Assembly (NCBI GenBank): GCA_029207755.1
Contig: JARCOQ010000002.1
Location: 1,736,001-1,800,000 of the forward strand
Length of the DNA: 64,000 nt
Source of the DNA: Chamaea fasciata
Taxonomy: Eukaryota; Chordata; Aves; Passeriformes; Sylviidae
Reading direction: 5' to 3'
The translations under genes were made by a program, and so were the position numbers. The notes under the pieces are model-generated. The model made no database searches. It was given only the letters and a program-made list of their open reading frames with translations, and was not told where the DNA came from. Of the stretch, positions 25,806 to 40,530 are shown piece after piece. The first letter of the stretch is position 1; every line of letters begins with the position of its first letter.

Positions 25806-28800
25806 AGGAATTTCGGGACGAAGAACGGCAGGAAAAAGAAGGGAAAAGCCCAACAAAAGTTCTCCCCTTACTCCTGCCCTTGAGACTGCCACAGCCATAA
25901 TTCCTTCAGGAACTCAGTTCTCAGTGCCTCAGGACACTGAACAACCCCTCTGATTTCTGTGTTTGTACATATATTGTTTTACGTTATTTATATTTATATT
26001 CCCTGGGAAAAGCACGTTTTTGCAGAGAAGGGGGCGAGCAATGGAGCAGAGTGACATGTGGAAAAGCAGATGGAGAACCGGTGACATTTGGCAGGAGAAT
26101 TATGATTGAGAAGATCCCAGTTCGACAGGACTGACTGGCAACGTGGATATTTCAGGGAACTACACACTGTGGTATTTCTGCTGCTTTGTACCTAGAATGT
26201 GGCAGGTTGTTTGCACATTTCAAGTTGTTGTTTTCACAGTCCTGGCTGGGAACATATGCAGAAGCTGAGAATAGGCAGGACATAAAACATTTGGCCACAG
26301 AAATCCTGTATATGAATATTACTTATTTTCCTTTTCATATCTGTGCAGTCAGCTCCAGTGGCTCAGTTTATATTTTGGCTTCAAATGCCAAGTTTAACTT
26401 GGCCCTACAACCAAGGATTTTGGTTTACCAGAGGTTAATAGCAGCTTTTCATTAAAGTTGCCCATATAAAGACACTTGAATGAAAAGTTTAGGATGTTTG
26501 ACATAGTTTTCTGATGTTTCTTTGGGTTGCAAAATGGAGACCATTAATATTAATGCCCTAATGTTTGAGAAAACAAGAATGTAAAATACCAGACGTGGTC
26601 CAGGTGTTCACATAACTTTCAGACTGAGCTTCCTTTCCTTGCATCTCTTCTAGAAGGAAGAATTCATAAATCTCTTGATGACACATCTGTAGAAGTCCGC
26701 TCACCCCAAAACAGTAAGGCTTCCTAAGCGGACAATTTCAGGAGGTGACCTAAAAAGCCATTTCTATAGAGAGTTTCTCACTTCAGATCAAGCCTCAAGT
26801 GTCACTCTGGCTCACCACTGTCTGCACCTGCACTGTCAGATCAGAAATAAAAATGAACAAATGCATGTGACTGTTGAGTTTCATGAAGAAAACACTTGGC
26901 AAATGCTATTAAAACCCCTTTTTCCCATCAGTGAAAAATCACAGCAAGTTGGGAGGTTTGTGAGGACTGGAGACAAATGAAGAAATTCTTGAAGCAATCG
27001 GGAAATAATAATTTTTTCACGGTCTTTGCCCGCCTGAACACTTTCTTCCCCAACTTAATTTGAGACAGAAGAACATGGATTATATCAGATACCCAGGATT
27101 TAGTCTGATTCTTTCTAGTAGTAATCTTGTGCTGTTATCAAATAACGTGCAAAGGTATTTTTTTGTGGGAGGATATTAAACTTTCTTTAAGATACAGTTA
27201 TCAGCTCAAGGAGCTCATGATATCAGAAGTAAAAGTTCAGCCAAAAGATAAAGATCACTGATGCCTGTGGATCATTGATATTAACACAAACTCTTTAATT
27301 GTCTCTTCTTTCCAAAAAAGAAAAAAAAAAAGTCAGCTCCATATTATTTCCTGCTGTTTTCAAAGTCAACGTTTGGCATCACTTGACAGAGAGCCCTTAA
27401 TCATATTAAGAAAATGTTAATTAGCGATTTCATTTTGATATTTATGATGCTAGAAATGAGTAAAGAAGAGACAAAGATAATCCATTTATAATCCTTTCCT
27501 TTCCCTCTGAAGGAGAAGCAAAGTAAGAAGGAAGAATTGGAATAACTGAGATAATTTGAAGAAACAACTCAAAAGGTGGGGGAAATCACAAGATTTCCCC
27601 AAAAGTTCAACATAAATTGACTTTTCCCTGCTTCCTCTCTGCTCTTTCATATTTTCTTGGATCAGCTTCTTTCTGGTTTTGAAAGAAAGCAAATTCTAAT
27701 CCAGAGACCAAGTTCTTCAGGCTGAAATCCTCGCTGGAATTATTATTCTATGCTAACAACACAGAGAGACCACAGCCACAGAGTGTTGTCCAATTTTTCT
27801 CACTTCAATTCCTAAAAAAAACCCAATACCATCTTAACCCACGTGTGAAGATCTGTCCTAAGCTGCATCCTGGAAAATACTTTGATTTCAGAAATGTTAT
27901 GCTTCTGTATCGAAGAGAAAAGAGATGTTCAGGTGGCTCGGCTACTTCTTCTCTCTGTGTTACTATATTAACTATCCTATCATGAAAGCAGTGGATAAAT
28001 GATAATTAAAACTGCAAGGGGAACATACAGAGCTTGTGCTGTAAGCATGGAATGATGAGAAATGCAAAAGATACCGGGCAACCAAATTAATTTTTGGGTC
28101 ATAGGAAAGGAGAACATTCGGGTCCTCAGCAGATCTGGAGGAGGGGAATTGGATGAGAGGACAATCCCAGCCCTTGTTCCCAAGCAGAGACGGTGACAAA
28201 CAGTGACCACGACACGAGGGCTGACGTCAGGGAAGGGACACAAGTGACCCAGCAGTGCCCACGCTGGGCTCAGGAATACCGGACAGAGTGGGAACTCTGC
28301 AAAGCGGGAAGTACCAATTCAAAAGCCGCTCAAAAGAAAACTGAAAAAAAAAAAAAAATATACAAGCGCCTGTGTGCAACATAAAAAGCCTGAACTGAAG
28401 TCCATTGAAAGCAACTTTGGTCTTCCAATTAACTGCAGCAGGCATTTCATGGATCCTATTTGGGATCATTAGGAATGAAAACCAGGAGTCTCATGATTCG
28501 TCCCTAATTACCACAAATAGTCATTTAATGAAATCCTGACTGGAGGAGAGTGGCTGAAGCTCTGCCATTGACTTGCAAGAGGCCAGGAGCCCTGCCAGGA
28601 TTACATAAAACAGAATTCACTGAGGAACATTCTGCTCTTACCTTCAGAACAGGTAGCAAATCTGAATTTAATTGTCACAAAAGCCGAGGCAATGACTGAG
28701 GAATAATCCAAACTGTCCTCTTCGAAATCTAGATATCCAGTCTTTTACTAATTTAAGAAAAATCATTAAATTCCACAGAATCAAATTAAGCAGCCTGAGG

Positions 28801-29280
28801 AAAATCAGGAGGCTGCATCTCTCATGCTGCTTGCACAACCCAGAGGAATAGAAATAAATGCAGAGACAAATGAAGAAATACACAAAACTGGGGCCGTTTT
28901 CTGCCACCTGTCCCACAGACAAATCTCGAGGTACAAGAGATTTTGGTTTGGGTATCGCGCTCCCGTGTCTGGTCACAAGCTTTGGCCTTTGACAATCAAG
29001 ACAACCACCACAACAGCCACAGTGCTCTCTGAGGGTGTTTCAAGACAAAAAAAAGGTCTGGATTTATTCATGGAGGCATTTAAACCCATTTGTGGCAGGG
29101 TGGGGAGGAAGAAAACTTGACTGTCAGAGCAGACTCCGAGTCCCTCCCCAGCTGTTTCCTCACTGATAGGAGAACAGACCTGACCTGGATGTTCTAAAGT
29201 ATTTTTAGGTGAACGAAACTACTACTTTCCATCAGAAGAAAATCTTAACCTTAATTCCCTCTCAGATTCCCTTATCAGAA
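25806..29280. other. non-coding stretch, no recognisable gene
   Basis: No credible exon was identified. A 15-base A run lies at 28344-28358. The open frames are short and lack recognisable motifs. AT-rich words and short poly-T runs are scattered throughout. Confidence 0.65.
28344..28358. repeat. poly-A run
   Basis: About 15 A bases following 'aaaactg' and followed by 'tatacaag'. Simple homopolymer, no element attached. Confidence 0.8.
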
Positions 29281-29285
29281 GGGGG

Positions 29286-29326
<41 letters not shown>
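29286..29326. repeat. very long poly-A run
   Basis: Roughly 40 uninterrupted A bases follow GGGGG and lead into 'ccacaccccaaaaacc'. It is the longest homopolymer in the window. There is no AATAAA 10-30 bases upstream and no recognisable retroposed sequence before it, so it is called a simple repeat. Its exact length is probably unreliable. Confidence 0.95.
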
Positions 29327-29328
<2 letters not shown>

Positions 29329-29329
29329 A

Positions 29330-32300
29330 CACCCCAAAAACCAGACAATTCTCATAATGAAAAAAACCATTAGAGGCAGATATTCATGAAATAAACTGTG
29401 CCTGGACATACACATTGATTTGAGGATTTCCTCAGCAAGCCACGTTTGCCAAGCAATTCATTTTTCCATTTAGACTGTTTAGAAGCTCACGGACTGTTTC
29501 TTGCTACCATTTAGCAAAATACTTTTAAGGTATTCTCATACCTTCTCAAAAACATGAAGCATCATTATGGCTTCACCCTTGTCTCTGCTTTACACCTCAG
29601 TTAATTTTCTGACGTTGGCTTCTGCAATGGTCTTATTTCATCTGTTTTAAAAGTCACAACATATGGAATGAAAATAACCTGCAGTGCCTCTTCAAACTGC
29701 ACGTTGAGAGGGAAGTCCTTGCGCTAAACAAATATTATTTTGTATTTCCCTGTATGCAAAATCTCTTTGTAGCAATTCCACTCAAACAAAGGCAAGGGTA
29801 TTTTATATAAACTGATGTAGTTCCACCCTGCTGGGAGTTCTCTGTGGAGAAGTTTCCTGGAAGGCAGAGCCCATCTGGGATCCCCTTTCATGGAATGGAC
29901 GCTCAGGGGATGCACACACAGCTCGTGACCTCATGCCCTACTCGGACAAATTCTGATCATTCTCTCTTCATTTTGCAATAAATAAATGAATATCCCGCAG
30001 TCACAGCATCTCAACCTGCCCTTTGTCACGCCGCCAGGGAGAGGAGCATTTCAGATAGCGCGATCAACGCCAGGAAAAAAATCCCTCGTGAGGCAAAGCA
30101 GTTTATTTAGAGCAGGAGAAGGCCAGGCCACTCTCCTGGCCTAGGAAGATCCCCGTACTGTGAATTTCAGTGCAATCTGGACATTCCATCACGGCACTGA
30201 AGGCAGTATTTGGGCTGAACACACAGCAGAGGCACACAGGGAGATAACCAGCTCCTCGTATCTGCACATTCCCCAGCCATGGCCTTGTTCCAGCTCTTTG
30301 TTATCTTGAAAGAATCCCGACTTGCCTATTGCTGTGGTGGCAAAGGTCGTTTTTGTAGATCAAGCCGGTTTCCTTTGTGCTGGCATATCCTGCACAGTGC
30401 TGTTTGTTAATTGATAATTATGCTTCCCTTCAAATTTGTCAGGCACTGATACTGGAGTCTTACAGAGACGTCAGGGTTAAAAAGAAATTGAACTAAGCAA
30501 AAATGCATTCAGTCGGTTACATTTAGACAAAATCAAAGTGTCTGAAGACTTGAAGAGGCCTCAGGCTCAGCACATTTGTCAAAAGAAGCTTAAGCTGTGT
30601 ATATTCACAGTAAGATTTAGGATTGCAAATATAATTTTAGATGGCCTGTAGGCACTTTCTAATATTTCCTCCTGTGTCTCATTTAATTAATTGATCAACT
30701 GATGAAAATTGCTGGTGGAACCCCCTCATTGTTCAACTTTAACAAATACTTTTTCACACAGTCAGTCTTCTCTCTAGTCCTGATGACTTCGGGACAGACC
30801 TGACTTCATAATTTCTCACAATGCTGAGTAGAGGGGATTTAGAGAACAGTCCCAGAACTACCACTCCAAGGACAGAATGAAGAGGAGAAATCCCCAGAAA
30901 TGAGGTTCCTCTTGGCCTGGCTGGGAAATGGCAGGAATGGCAGCAGGTACTGTACCCACCTATAAATATCTCTAGGGAATGGAGCTGTCTCTTGGTCTTC
31001 TAATGCTTATTGCTCTGGATCTTTCTGATTTGCACACAGGAAAACTGAAGAGAAGAGTTGGTTTAGCTTTTAAAATGTTTCTTTTTAAAAAACATTCCTC
31101 AGAATTCCTCAAAAAGCCCGAGAACAAAGAGGAGACTGAAGAGGATTCCTTGTTATCCAAATACCACTATCAACAAATACATTCTTGGCACATTCTTTGT
31201 GATATTCTTGGTAAAAGCCAAACTCTCCATTGTTTGATTCATATGGAGATTCACCACCTTGTGCTGCTCCTGAGCCAGACATGAGAAAGCTGATGACAAG
31301 TTTTGGATCTCTGACCTCAAAGTTACTTCAAGTGATGCTTCAGTATTAGACCACAATCTAGAAAAACACCACACCTTGTGCAGGTTAAACCTCATGGAGG
31401 ATTGAACAGCTCTCAAATATTCCCTTTCTGTTACAGCTCTTTTAAACATTAAAAAAAAAATAAATTGTGCTTACAGGGTGAAGATGGTTCATTAAGAACA
31501 GCATCTCTTTACCTTATGATGACGTGGATAGGTAGAAAGACAAAAAAAAAATGATAGAGTCTTCAACAAGGTCATAGAGAAACTACAGGGTTCTTCTGGT
31601 AAAGTGGAAGAGAGGAATAGTTCATTTCTGACAATAATGATGGGAAACATCCAGGAGCCACCGACAGCACCAGGGACGGAGCATCCTGAGCTGTGACCAA
31701 CAGAGCTCTCAGTGCCTCAAAAAGATGTGCTCTTTCAGCAGAGGTTAACAACTGGTTCTTTTTATTATTAAAGAAGCTGAAGGATTAAAAGATGTGCATC
31801 ACACAATGGAGAAGAAAGAATTCCTGAGGCCTTTCGGAAACAATGTTCTTAAACTATGTAAATTTGTTCATAAGGATTTTCTTTTCAGGAGGGGAAAAAA
31901 ATCCACCCCCGGCATCGATGAAACTATCATTTCTCTTCGCTGAAATTATGAATGGAAGAAACTCTTTAGAAAATTGTGACATCTGCAAGATCACTCCACT
32001 GCCATTTTAAATCCAACTTTTCCTTCCAGTTTCACCTCATACTCCACTTGCAGCAAATCCAAGCCTGCAATAATTTCTTTTTTCTGCATAAAATTCTCTC
32101 TCCTCTTCGTATTTCCCTGCAGGATGTTCTCCTCCCTATCAATCTCTCCCTGCACCACTCGGAGCATTCTCTCCCTCTGCCCTGTGTGCGTGCTTTGCTC
32201 TTCCCAGCGTCCAAGCCCTGACACAGAGCACTGAGCTGGGAGCTTTGGGAGCTGCAGTTTAATTGTAGCAGCCGTGCCAACAACAACATACAGTGGATGC

Positions 32301-35300
32301 TGTGTGTGGCTCTCCCCTGACTCCGGGGAGAGCGCTCCTGTGACAGGCTGGATAATGAACTGGGATGCAGTGGAGGGCAAACTCCTGCTAGACGTGTGTA
32401 CGTGTTAGGAGCCATGAGGCTGAACGTTCAAACACCTTTCAAAGAATAAAACCAACCACAACTATGCTGCTAAAACGCTCCCGGGGTGGTTTTTAATTAC
32501 AACGGCCTCGACAATACACGTTGGTCCATCCTTTTAACAGAGCACACAAGTTTCAGCCTCGAAAAACTCTGCTGAAGTCACTGACTTGTCATGCGCAGGT
32601 TCGAGGGCTCTGTGGCTTTAACATAGAGCAAAAGTTGTGTTTTCCCCTTCCTTGAAGGCCATGCTGCTGGAAGTGTTTGCGCTTAGAAAAACTGAAGCTT
32701 TGGCCCTAATAAATCTGGAGTTGAGCAGAACTTTGCCAGCTTTCAAACCATCTGACTGAGGAGCCTTTCACACCACCACCTTGAGGAGCAAACACGAGGA
32801 ATAAATACCCAGCTACAAATAAAATTTCTCGTCTATTCACCTTCTGTTCAACCTCTGAGTCACCCTGCAAAGGGAATATTCAATACATGTACCTATAGGC
32901 CATGAAAGGCATAATAATCTGATTTTAGAAAAATTTAACTGGCAGAAGAAACCGGTCACAGTGAGGTTTTGTTGTTGTTTTGGCACGACAGATCCAGCAC
33001 AGCGGGCCTTTCCTCTCCCTGGTGATTTTTATTTAGTCCCCTGAGCTCCTTTCCATGTTTCCAAAGATATTGGCCTTTAACTTGCCCCTCTGCTCATGCA
33101 CAGGGCTGAGCAAACAAACAGAGGCTGCAAAAGACAATCTCCTCCATCAGGATGTCTCCATCCAGCCGCCTGCTGAATTTCAACAGCTCCTGAAGCAGCA
33201 GAGAAGGCACAAAGTTCAGGACACAACTTTGACAATGACAAAGCTACCGAAGACAAGCTTAGAACTGATGGCCCAGGCTGAATGAAATGAGAGAAATAAA
33301 TACTGGCAAGATGTATTAATACCATTCTAAACAGCTGCAATCGTGTTTGAGATAAGGATTATCTCATGCTCGTGTCAAAACCCTCTTTGAGGGGCATTAT
33401 AAATGCAGAGAACAGAATGTTATCAAAATAATCCAAGCCCAACCTGCAAAGAGAATGATTTTCCAAAGGCAAAAATCTGTGCCCGCTCTCACGCTGGGCA
33501 AAAAAATACACGAATAAAATAAGAAAAGCACAACTTTCCAAATCCCTTGAAACTGGTGAACTAAATAGAGGCAAATAAATACTTTTAGTAAGGCAGGCCA
33601 TGAAACTGCTTTTCACTTTTCCTGGCACTTTTAAAATACTTTTGGCATCTGAACACATGGGACCACTACTTGAAAGTGCTAAAACACAAGGCTCAGTAGT
33701 GTGCTCTGGAGCATTCCTCACCAATTCCTCCTATCTGCCTGCCAAACTTTTAGATAAAAATTCGTATCATTTAGCCCTCTGTTTATCTGTTTATTTTGGG
33801 TTCCCCCCTCCTCTTGAAGCTGGGCAAAGGAACAGCACACGTCACGCTTAGCTCTACAAATCTGCTCCCTCTTTTTGCCACTCCCCAGTGCCTCAGAAAA
33901 CTGCGCTTCAAAATATGCTCTGGCCTTTATAATTAAAATTAACATGGGTAAATTCTGTAGAAACACGAATGGTTTTTGTCCTGCTTTGGGACATGCCTGC
34001 CACCAAATGTTGCTAGGACTGACACATTCTTCTCTGGGCCAAGTTATTCTGGGACACACGTGTACAAACAGGCTCACTCTTTCTCAAACCCTCAGAGTGA
34101 CCCTTGGCCATGTTGGTCCTGGATTTATCGGTGTTAGCAGAGGAACAGTTCAGCACTTCAGCCTGCAACTATCCCCTCAAACCTCTCTGCTCCAAGCATG
34201 TGATTTCTCTGTTTTGCCCTTCGATGACAGCAACAGCACTAAAAATAATGGCATTTCTCCCAGTAAGGGTAGTGAAAGAGTTCAGCACCATTAACACAAA
34301 CTTACAAAGGAGATCTTACGCAAAACCTGCCACGTAACAGGCAAAATCATTACCCTCCCTGAAAAAGGCCTCATGGGCTAGCAGAGATTTAAAGATAACA
34401 TTTCTGAATGAAGGAAACCATCCTTCAGCCATTCTGCTGCCTTTTTTTATCCTTTACAAGGGAAGCACCATAGACCTGGTGACAGTTCACAATGAAAACC
34501 TGGATTTCCCTCATACCCCCACTAGTAAAACTGTATGAGAGTCCTTCCCTGTGAGGAACTTTGGGACATTCACAGCTCCTGTCTTACCCAGAATTTTCCC
34601 AAAGAAGGCAGGAGAGGAGCTCAGAGCAGGACTATCAAACGCTTTCTTTTTCTTGGTGGACCTGAATGCAGGAGATGGGGAAAAGGAAGTCACTGGCATT
34701 TGTAAGCTCAACTTGATGGGAAAAATACAGGCAGTGAAACCTGTGCCTAATGCTGTCAAATTTGGACTGCTGCACGCACTGATGTTATTTACCTTTCTGT
34801 CATTTTGCATGTAACCTCATCTGCAATTTTTAAATATACATACAAAAGATGACTAACGAAGAACTTGCAGAAGTCACTCATTAATGAACAGTGTTTGACA
34901 AGGGTAAAAAACCTCCTGCTTCAAAAGCAGCTGCTCCTGTTCTGAGCTTTACTGATAAATTCCTAGGATTAAACCCTTCATGACACCAAAGAAGTGGTAA
35001 TTTCTTATTCTCCTCAGATAATGATCTTCCTGCAATATAAAAACTGCTTTTCAGCCTGGCCAGGCTTTTTTTGCCACGCTGTCAAACCTCTGACTTTCCC
35101 AATACATTTGTCTGGAAACATATTCCTGAAAAATGGATCAGCTACTGAGGAACGTGATTTGGATCCTGCTGATTTGTCACCAGGTGAATGATTAAAAACA
35201 GGAACAAAATCCCAGATATGAGAAGGGTGCAAAGGCCAGGGAGAAGCCATGCACAGAATGAGGCAAATCAGAGAAAAATCTGAAATATGTCAGTATAAAA

Positions 35301-38300
35301 ATGCAATAGGATGAACTTTGAAAATCAGGAAGTCAGAGCCTAGAATGTTTTAAATGTGATAATCCAGGGAAACAAAACATCCAAGAGTAGACATGCCTTG
35401 GGAGAAGCTTTAAGAAGAGAATTTTCTGAGGGAAGAAAAGAAGGCTTTATTTCATGGTGGCTGCTGGGTGGTGGAGAAGCACAAGCACCACCCGCAGAGA
35501 TTCCTCCATGCCAAACTCCCTGTGCCTTCTCCTTCCTAAACCACAAGGAATTTATTGTTGTGCAAGCAGAAACAAGTTATCAGGTTTATTTCAATTTCGA
35601 TTCTGCAGATAACGTTTTCATCGAGCCATCTTTGTGCACTGGGGAAGACAGTTTGAATTTCATAAAGAAAATGCATTTTCGGTTCAATAAATTAATTTTT
35701 TAGCCACCCATCGCATCAGAGCAGTGGAACCAAATTGAAGAAGGAGCAGTTTAAAGTTATTTCAACAATAATAATTCTCTATTACGCTACTTTGAACCTC
35801 AGAGGAGGTTAAAATCTGGTTGTAAGTTCTTTGCAAATAAAGACACCATAAGGTAATTTCAAAAGGCCTTTTCAAGGGGGAAAAAAAGAGCTAATGATTG
35901 AGGAGACTAAGAGGAAATTGAGAAAACTATTGATGAGAACAGATTATGAAAAGAGAATCTATTTTTTATAATATGATATAGAAGTTAACAAGCTGTATTT
36001 TAGTATAAGCATTTCTCATCCCTGGATTTTCTCAATGGTCAAGCTCGTGGTTGGTGCATCTTTCCAGTGAGACACATAAAATATGGAAATTAAACCATTC
36101 CCTGGATAAGAGAGTGACTGATTTTCGCGTTCAGGAGATTGCCAAATGTTTTCACAAACCCCACATTTTTACTATACAAAATCTTCTTGGAAAAAAATCA
36201 AGCAGTTCACGTGGAATTGTAAGCTTTTGAAGTGAAAACAAAAAAATATTCTACTAAAATTTTTCCTCCAGATTTCTGCTATTTACCTTTCTTAAAAAAA
36301 ATATTTAGTAGGTGTTTTTTGGTTCTTTGCTGCCAGAAAATAAAAATGTTGGAGACTGTCAACACTAAGCAGAGCTCCAAGATGCCATCGATGTCATATT
36401 TGACTGCAGAAACCCTCACATTAACTTCTCAAATGTTCATTGAGAAGTTTAAAAACCGTACCCACGACTTCTCATTGCCACAAGGAACACAGAGGAAGGA
36501 TAAATTCACTTTGGATGGCTTGGAACAGAAGAGCAGAGGCGAAGGGAAATATTTAAGGACCACATGCTTGCAACAAAACCAGAACTCCCCCATTTAGTCT
36601 TACAGAACCTTAACACCCATGTAAAGGTTTAAACCAGATGTTTAAAGCCATAATGCCACTTTAGTAAAGATTATACTCAATGGGGTTTGTAAAACTGGGG
36701 GTGGTGATTCACACTTGTGTGTGCTTTAGCTTTAAGATGTCTCTTTGTCACTAAGAGGAAGCCCCCGAGCCCCAAAATGTCCTCAACACAACCATAATTT
36801 TTATAAAAATGAAAGACAAAAGAGAGGCACGTGGCTGAAATGATCTGAAGAGTTCTGAAACGAGAAAGCTACGAAATCCAATTTTCTTCCTTGCTGGGCT
36901 CCCAGCAGGTAAGAAAGCATTTGTCCCAGCCTAACAAAACTCCAGCGTTCCTGAGAAACATGACAGCCAAGCGGAATTCGTGGCGACGTCTTTCCAAAGC
37001 TCATAAATTGAGGGTTAAACCCTCAAAATTCCAAATGCCTTGAAAGCAGGCCAAGGCACATTACAAATAAAAAAGAAATACATAAAATAGAGGTGCAGAG
37101 CAGGAAGAAGAAAGCTCTCCCAGCTGTTTGACACTTTCCAGGATGCTACCGTGCGTGTTGGTTATTTGCATCGCAGCGCCCTGCGCTCACCGAAGGTACT
37201 GCGTCATAAAAGTAATGAAAATATACTAAATTGTTAACCCTGGGGGTTATGGGCACATAAAAACTAATTACATCTCGTTCCATTTGGTGAAATTGCCACA
37301 TGTTCAGATCCTGGGGTTTGACACTGCACTTTAAGGGCCTTTTATGTTTCGCTTCATTCTTCTGGATAGGAGGGAACAACCCAGAGTTAATTCTGCTAAC
37401 GCATGACACGGTTATGGAAATTGCCTGACACTTCTGGTAGAAAAACCCATTTTCACATCCTTAAACTTTACTGTCAGATGTAGGCTGATTTTTTTTTTTT
37501 TTAATGCCACTCCAGGGTTGATTTATTCTTGTACATTGCAGCCATTTCTGAGAACGGGAGAGGAGAAAATGTGCTGTCGTACCCACATAAATTGCAAAAA
37601 TAATTACAATTGAAAACAGGAAAAAAACCAAACAAACAAAACAAAACAACTGAAAAGACCTGGCACTACTGAATAGCAATTTCACAGTGATGCCACTGAA
37701 GGACAGATGTGCCTGCCCTGGTCATTCCAGCCAGATTTAACCAAATTTCGAGAATTACAAACACAGCTCAACATGACCAGCATCAGATTCCTGCACAGGA
37801 AAAGAGACTTTTCCTCTCAGCAAAAGAGCACTTCAGACCCTGTGAACATCCCATTTGTCCTGCCTAGGAAAAGCTTGGAATCGCATCAAACTTCCGAAGA
37901 TCTTTGGGTTGTTGTGAACTGCAGCTGGGCAAGGATGGGAATATCAACAAGGAATCACCGGGAATGCAGAGTGCTCAGGCGGCTGGGAGGTGACCACATG
38001 CAAATGAAACAGGGAAAACAATGGATTAGGAGACAGGAAGAACAGGAACTACCTAAGGCAGCAGACTGAGGCAAGGAGGACAAAATGAAATCTGAAGGGG
38101 TGAAAAATCTGGGATAAATGAGTCAGGAAAAGAGAAAGGTCTGTTGGAGGCTGAATCACAGGTCAGGTGTGGGAGCAGGAACTCCCCCACCCGAATGTCA
38201 CATTTCCTTCCCAGAACTTGCAAGACACCTTTAAATTAAAGATCTATTTAAACATTATTTATATTTCTAAATAAAAATTGCTGCTCATCCAGCCGGGGAA

Positions 38301-39420
38301 GTGACCCCCAGTGGCCCTGGTCCCTGCAGAGCAGACATATCCCTGCTCAAGGCTCCCTCCTCTGCCTCCAGAGCGAGCAGCAGAGCTCTGGATTGTGCAG
38401 CTACACGCTGCTCCCAGAGGTTTTCTTTGCAGCCATCAGATGCCCAGGGACTAGAACCACTTCCACATCACTTCTGGAGGGCCTCCCTCGCTTGTTTTGT
38501 GGCCTTTTTCTCTCCCTGGTGCACACACATGCACACCACACACAAGCAGGGTAAAATTAGATCTGACAAGGCATGCAGATGAAAGCTGGGAAATGGTGCA
38601 ATTATCGTTTCCCACGTAATCTTAATTCAGGCTTTTGTGCAGGGATTTTAGGGGACAGTTCCTAAAAGTGCTGCGTCACTTTGAACAAAGAATGGGCCCG
38701 CTTCTGGGAAAAGAATGAGAGTCATGACATGACAGCAGTGTTACCTACAGAGATGAAAAGGCAAAGGAGGAAAAACCTCAGGAAAACTGGTTAAAAATGC
38801 CAAGATCAGTAAAGAAAAGTTCAATTCCCTGGAAATCTGATAGCCTTCTTGGCTTCCTGCAGTTCTGATTTTAAATAAATTCACAATATTCCACATTTGA
38901 CAGAAGACAATGACAACTTCTCTGCCCTTACTATTCAGGTAGATATCATTCAAAGGGGATGGAAGATATGTTGGGAAGCCCTTTACTATAAAACAATTAA
39001 TATAAAAATCAAAATGCTTAAATCTGAACTCATCAAGCAGTACTCGTTGCTAAATGCTGAAAAAACCCCTCGTTTTTACCCCATGTACTGAGCAGAGAGC
39101 TTGGAGAAAAGAAAGATAAAATCTTAAGGAGCCTTTCGATTTCGAAAGTTTCTCCAAGTTCTGCTCTCATGACTTGTGCAGCTGAATGCTGCCTTGGGGA
39201 AAGGGATGAGACAATAACATGCTCCAGACTTTCAGTGTGGTGCTGGACAACTCCCTGAAGCTGAACTTTTCCTGGGTCAGCTGCACAGGGGCTGTGCCGC
39301 ATTTTTGTTCGTCTAGACTGGCGTTCCTGGATGTGACCCACAAAACAACTGCACTCTCGTGGCGACGGCCGAAGGTGGTAGGGATTTGACTGGGAATGTC
39401 CCACATCCGTCAAAATATTT
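29330..39420. other. non-coding stretch, no recognisable gene
   Basis: About 10 kb without a supported gene, CR1 copy or RNA gene. Small features include an A/C-rich tract at 37619-37650 and a CA-rich patch at about 38521-38547. The longest frames (about 120-130 codons near 32.0-32.4, 33.4-34.1, 37.7 and 39.1 kb) overlap frames on the opposite strand and show no conserved-looking motif. GC is moderately higher near 32.2-32.4 and 38.3-38.5 kb. Confidence 0.65.
37619..37650 (+). repeat. A/C-rich low-complexity tract
   Basis: Runs of A interrupted by single or double C, with an irregular AAAC/CAAA period. Likely a decayed tetra- or pentanucleotide repeat. Confidence 0.75.
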
Positions 39421-39425
39421 GAATT

Positions 39426-39450
39426 AAAAAAAAAAAAAAAAAAAAAAAAA
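39426..39450. repeat. poly-A run
   Basis: About 25 A bases after 'tttgaatt' and before 'gatccagatcc'. No upstream AATAAA and no flanking direct repeat were seen. Confidence 0.9.
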
Positions 39451-40497
39451 GATCCAGATCCTGCCTGTTTTAAAATTTGGCACCAAAACTGAGTGGCTAG
39501 TCATTCTCCCTGTCTGTCCCGTGGTTTGCAATTTTTCACTGTGGGAACGACTCTAACAGTGCGCTGTGAAAACGAAATGTTTGTGAAGTGGTTCTTCTCC
39601 ACTGACACATCCCTTCATCAATCTCAGGAGAAAACGGAGAGCATTGTTCTCAGATGTGGCTTTGACCAGCACGCGGTAAAAGGGCCACACAATGAGCAGA
39701 GGGAAGAATTATTGAACAGTTGCTAATTAAACCAAGTGGAGCCGTCCCAATCGGTCTGGTCTGCGCGCAGAATGGTGCAGAAATCTTGTGAGGGGAAGAG
39801 AGGAAAACAACTCCCCTGGAGCAGAAGAGCTGCAAACTGGATTCATGTGGGAAACTTCAGCTTCCAGACTCTGACTTTACATTTTGTCCATTTCCTAGCA
39901 CTTGCCAACAGCATCATTTTAGGGGAAGAGGCTCCCAGCTGCTCATATTTGATGCTGGAAGGGCAGCACATCATCCTCTAGGGGCAAACACTTCAGCACA
40001 TCAACTTTTCTCCTTTCAACACTGTAGAAAATTTCTGGTCCAAATCACCCCAAATTTTGGCACCTGGGTGTAAGAATACACCACAAGGGTCTTTAGAAGG
40101 TTGTTGTTTTTTTTTCTAATGTGGGCACTGTATTAATTTATTTGTGTGCCCTGCATTAGCAGCAGTGCCAATTGTAAAAGAAGGCCTTTGCAACTTTCTT
40201 AAAACAAAAAAAAAAAAAAGAAAGAAGAAGCAGTTACAACCCTTCCAGAAAGTATCAACCTGAGCAAATATTCTCCTGACACAACTGCTTCAAAGCCACC
40301 TTCCTGGTTCAAGACACCTATTCCAACAGATGAACATTTTCTCCACAGTTCCTGCCTAGTTTCAGCCAAAACCTTAAGAACTTTAACTGCTTCCTCAGCT
40401 TTGCCAGACTCCATTTCCCTACTTCACCATCTAAGAACAAAGCAATGAACGTGAAGAATTCTACCACATCTGTTTTCTGGAGAGAAGGACGTATTCC

Positions 40498-40530
40498 AAA
40501 TCAATCAATCCATCAGTCAATTAATCATAA
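40498..40530. repeat. imperfect CAAT tetranucleotide patch
   Basis: The text runs 'aatcaatcaatccatcagtc' then 'aattaatcataattt', an imperfect AATC/CAAT repeat that decays at both ends. Confidence 0.6.
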
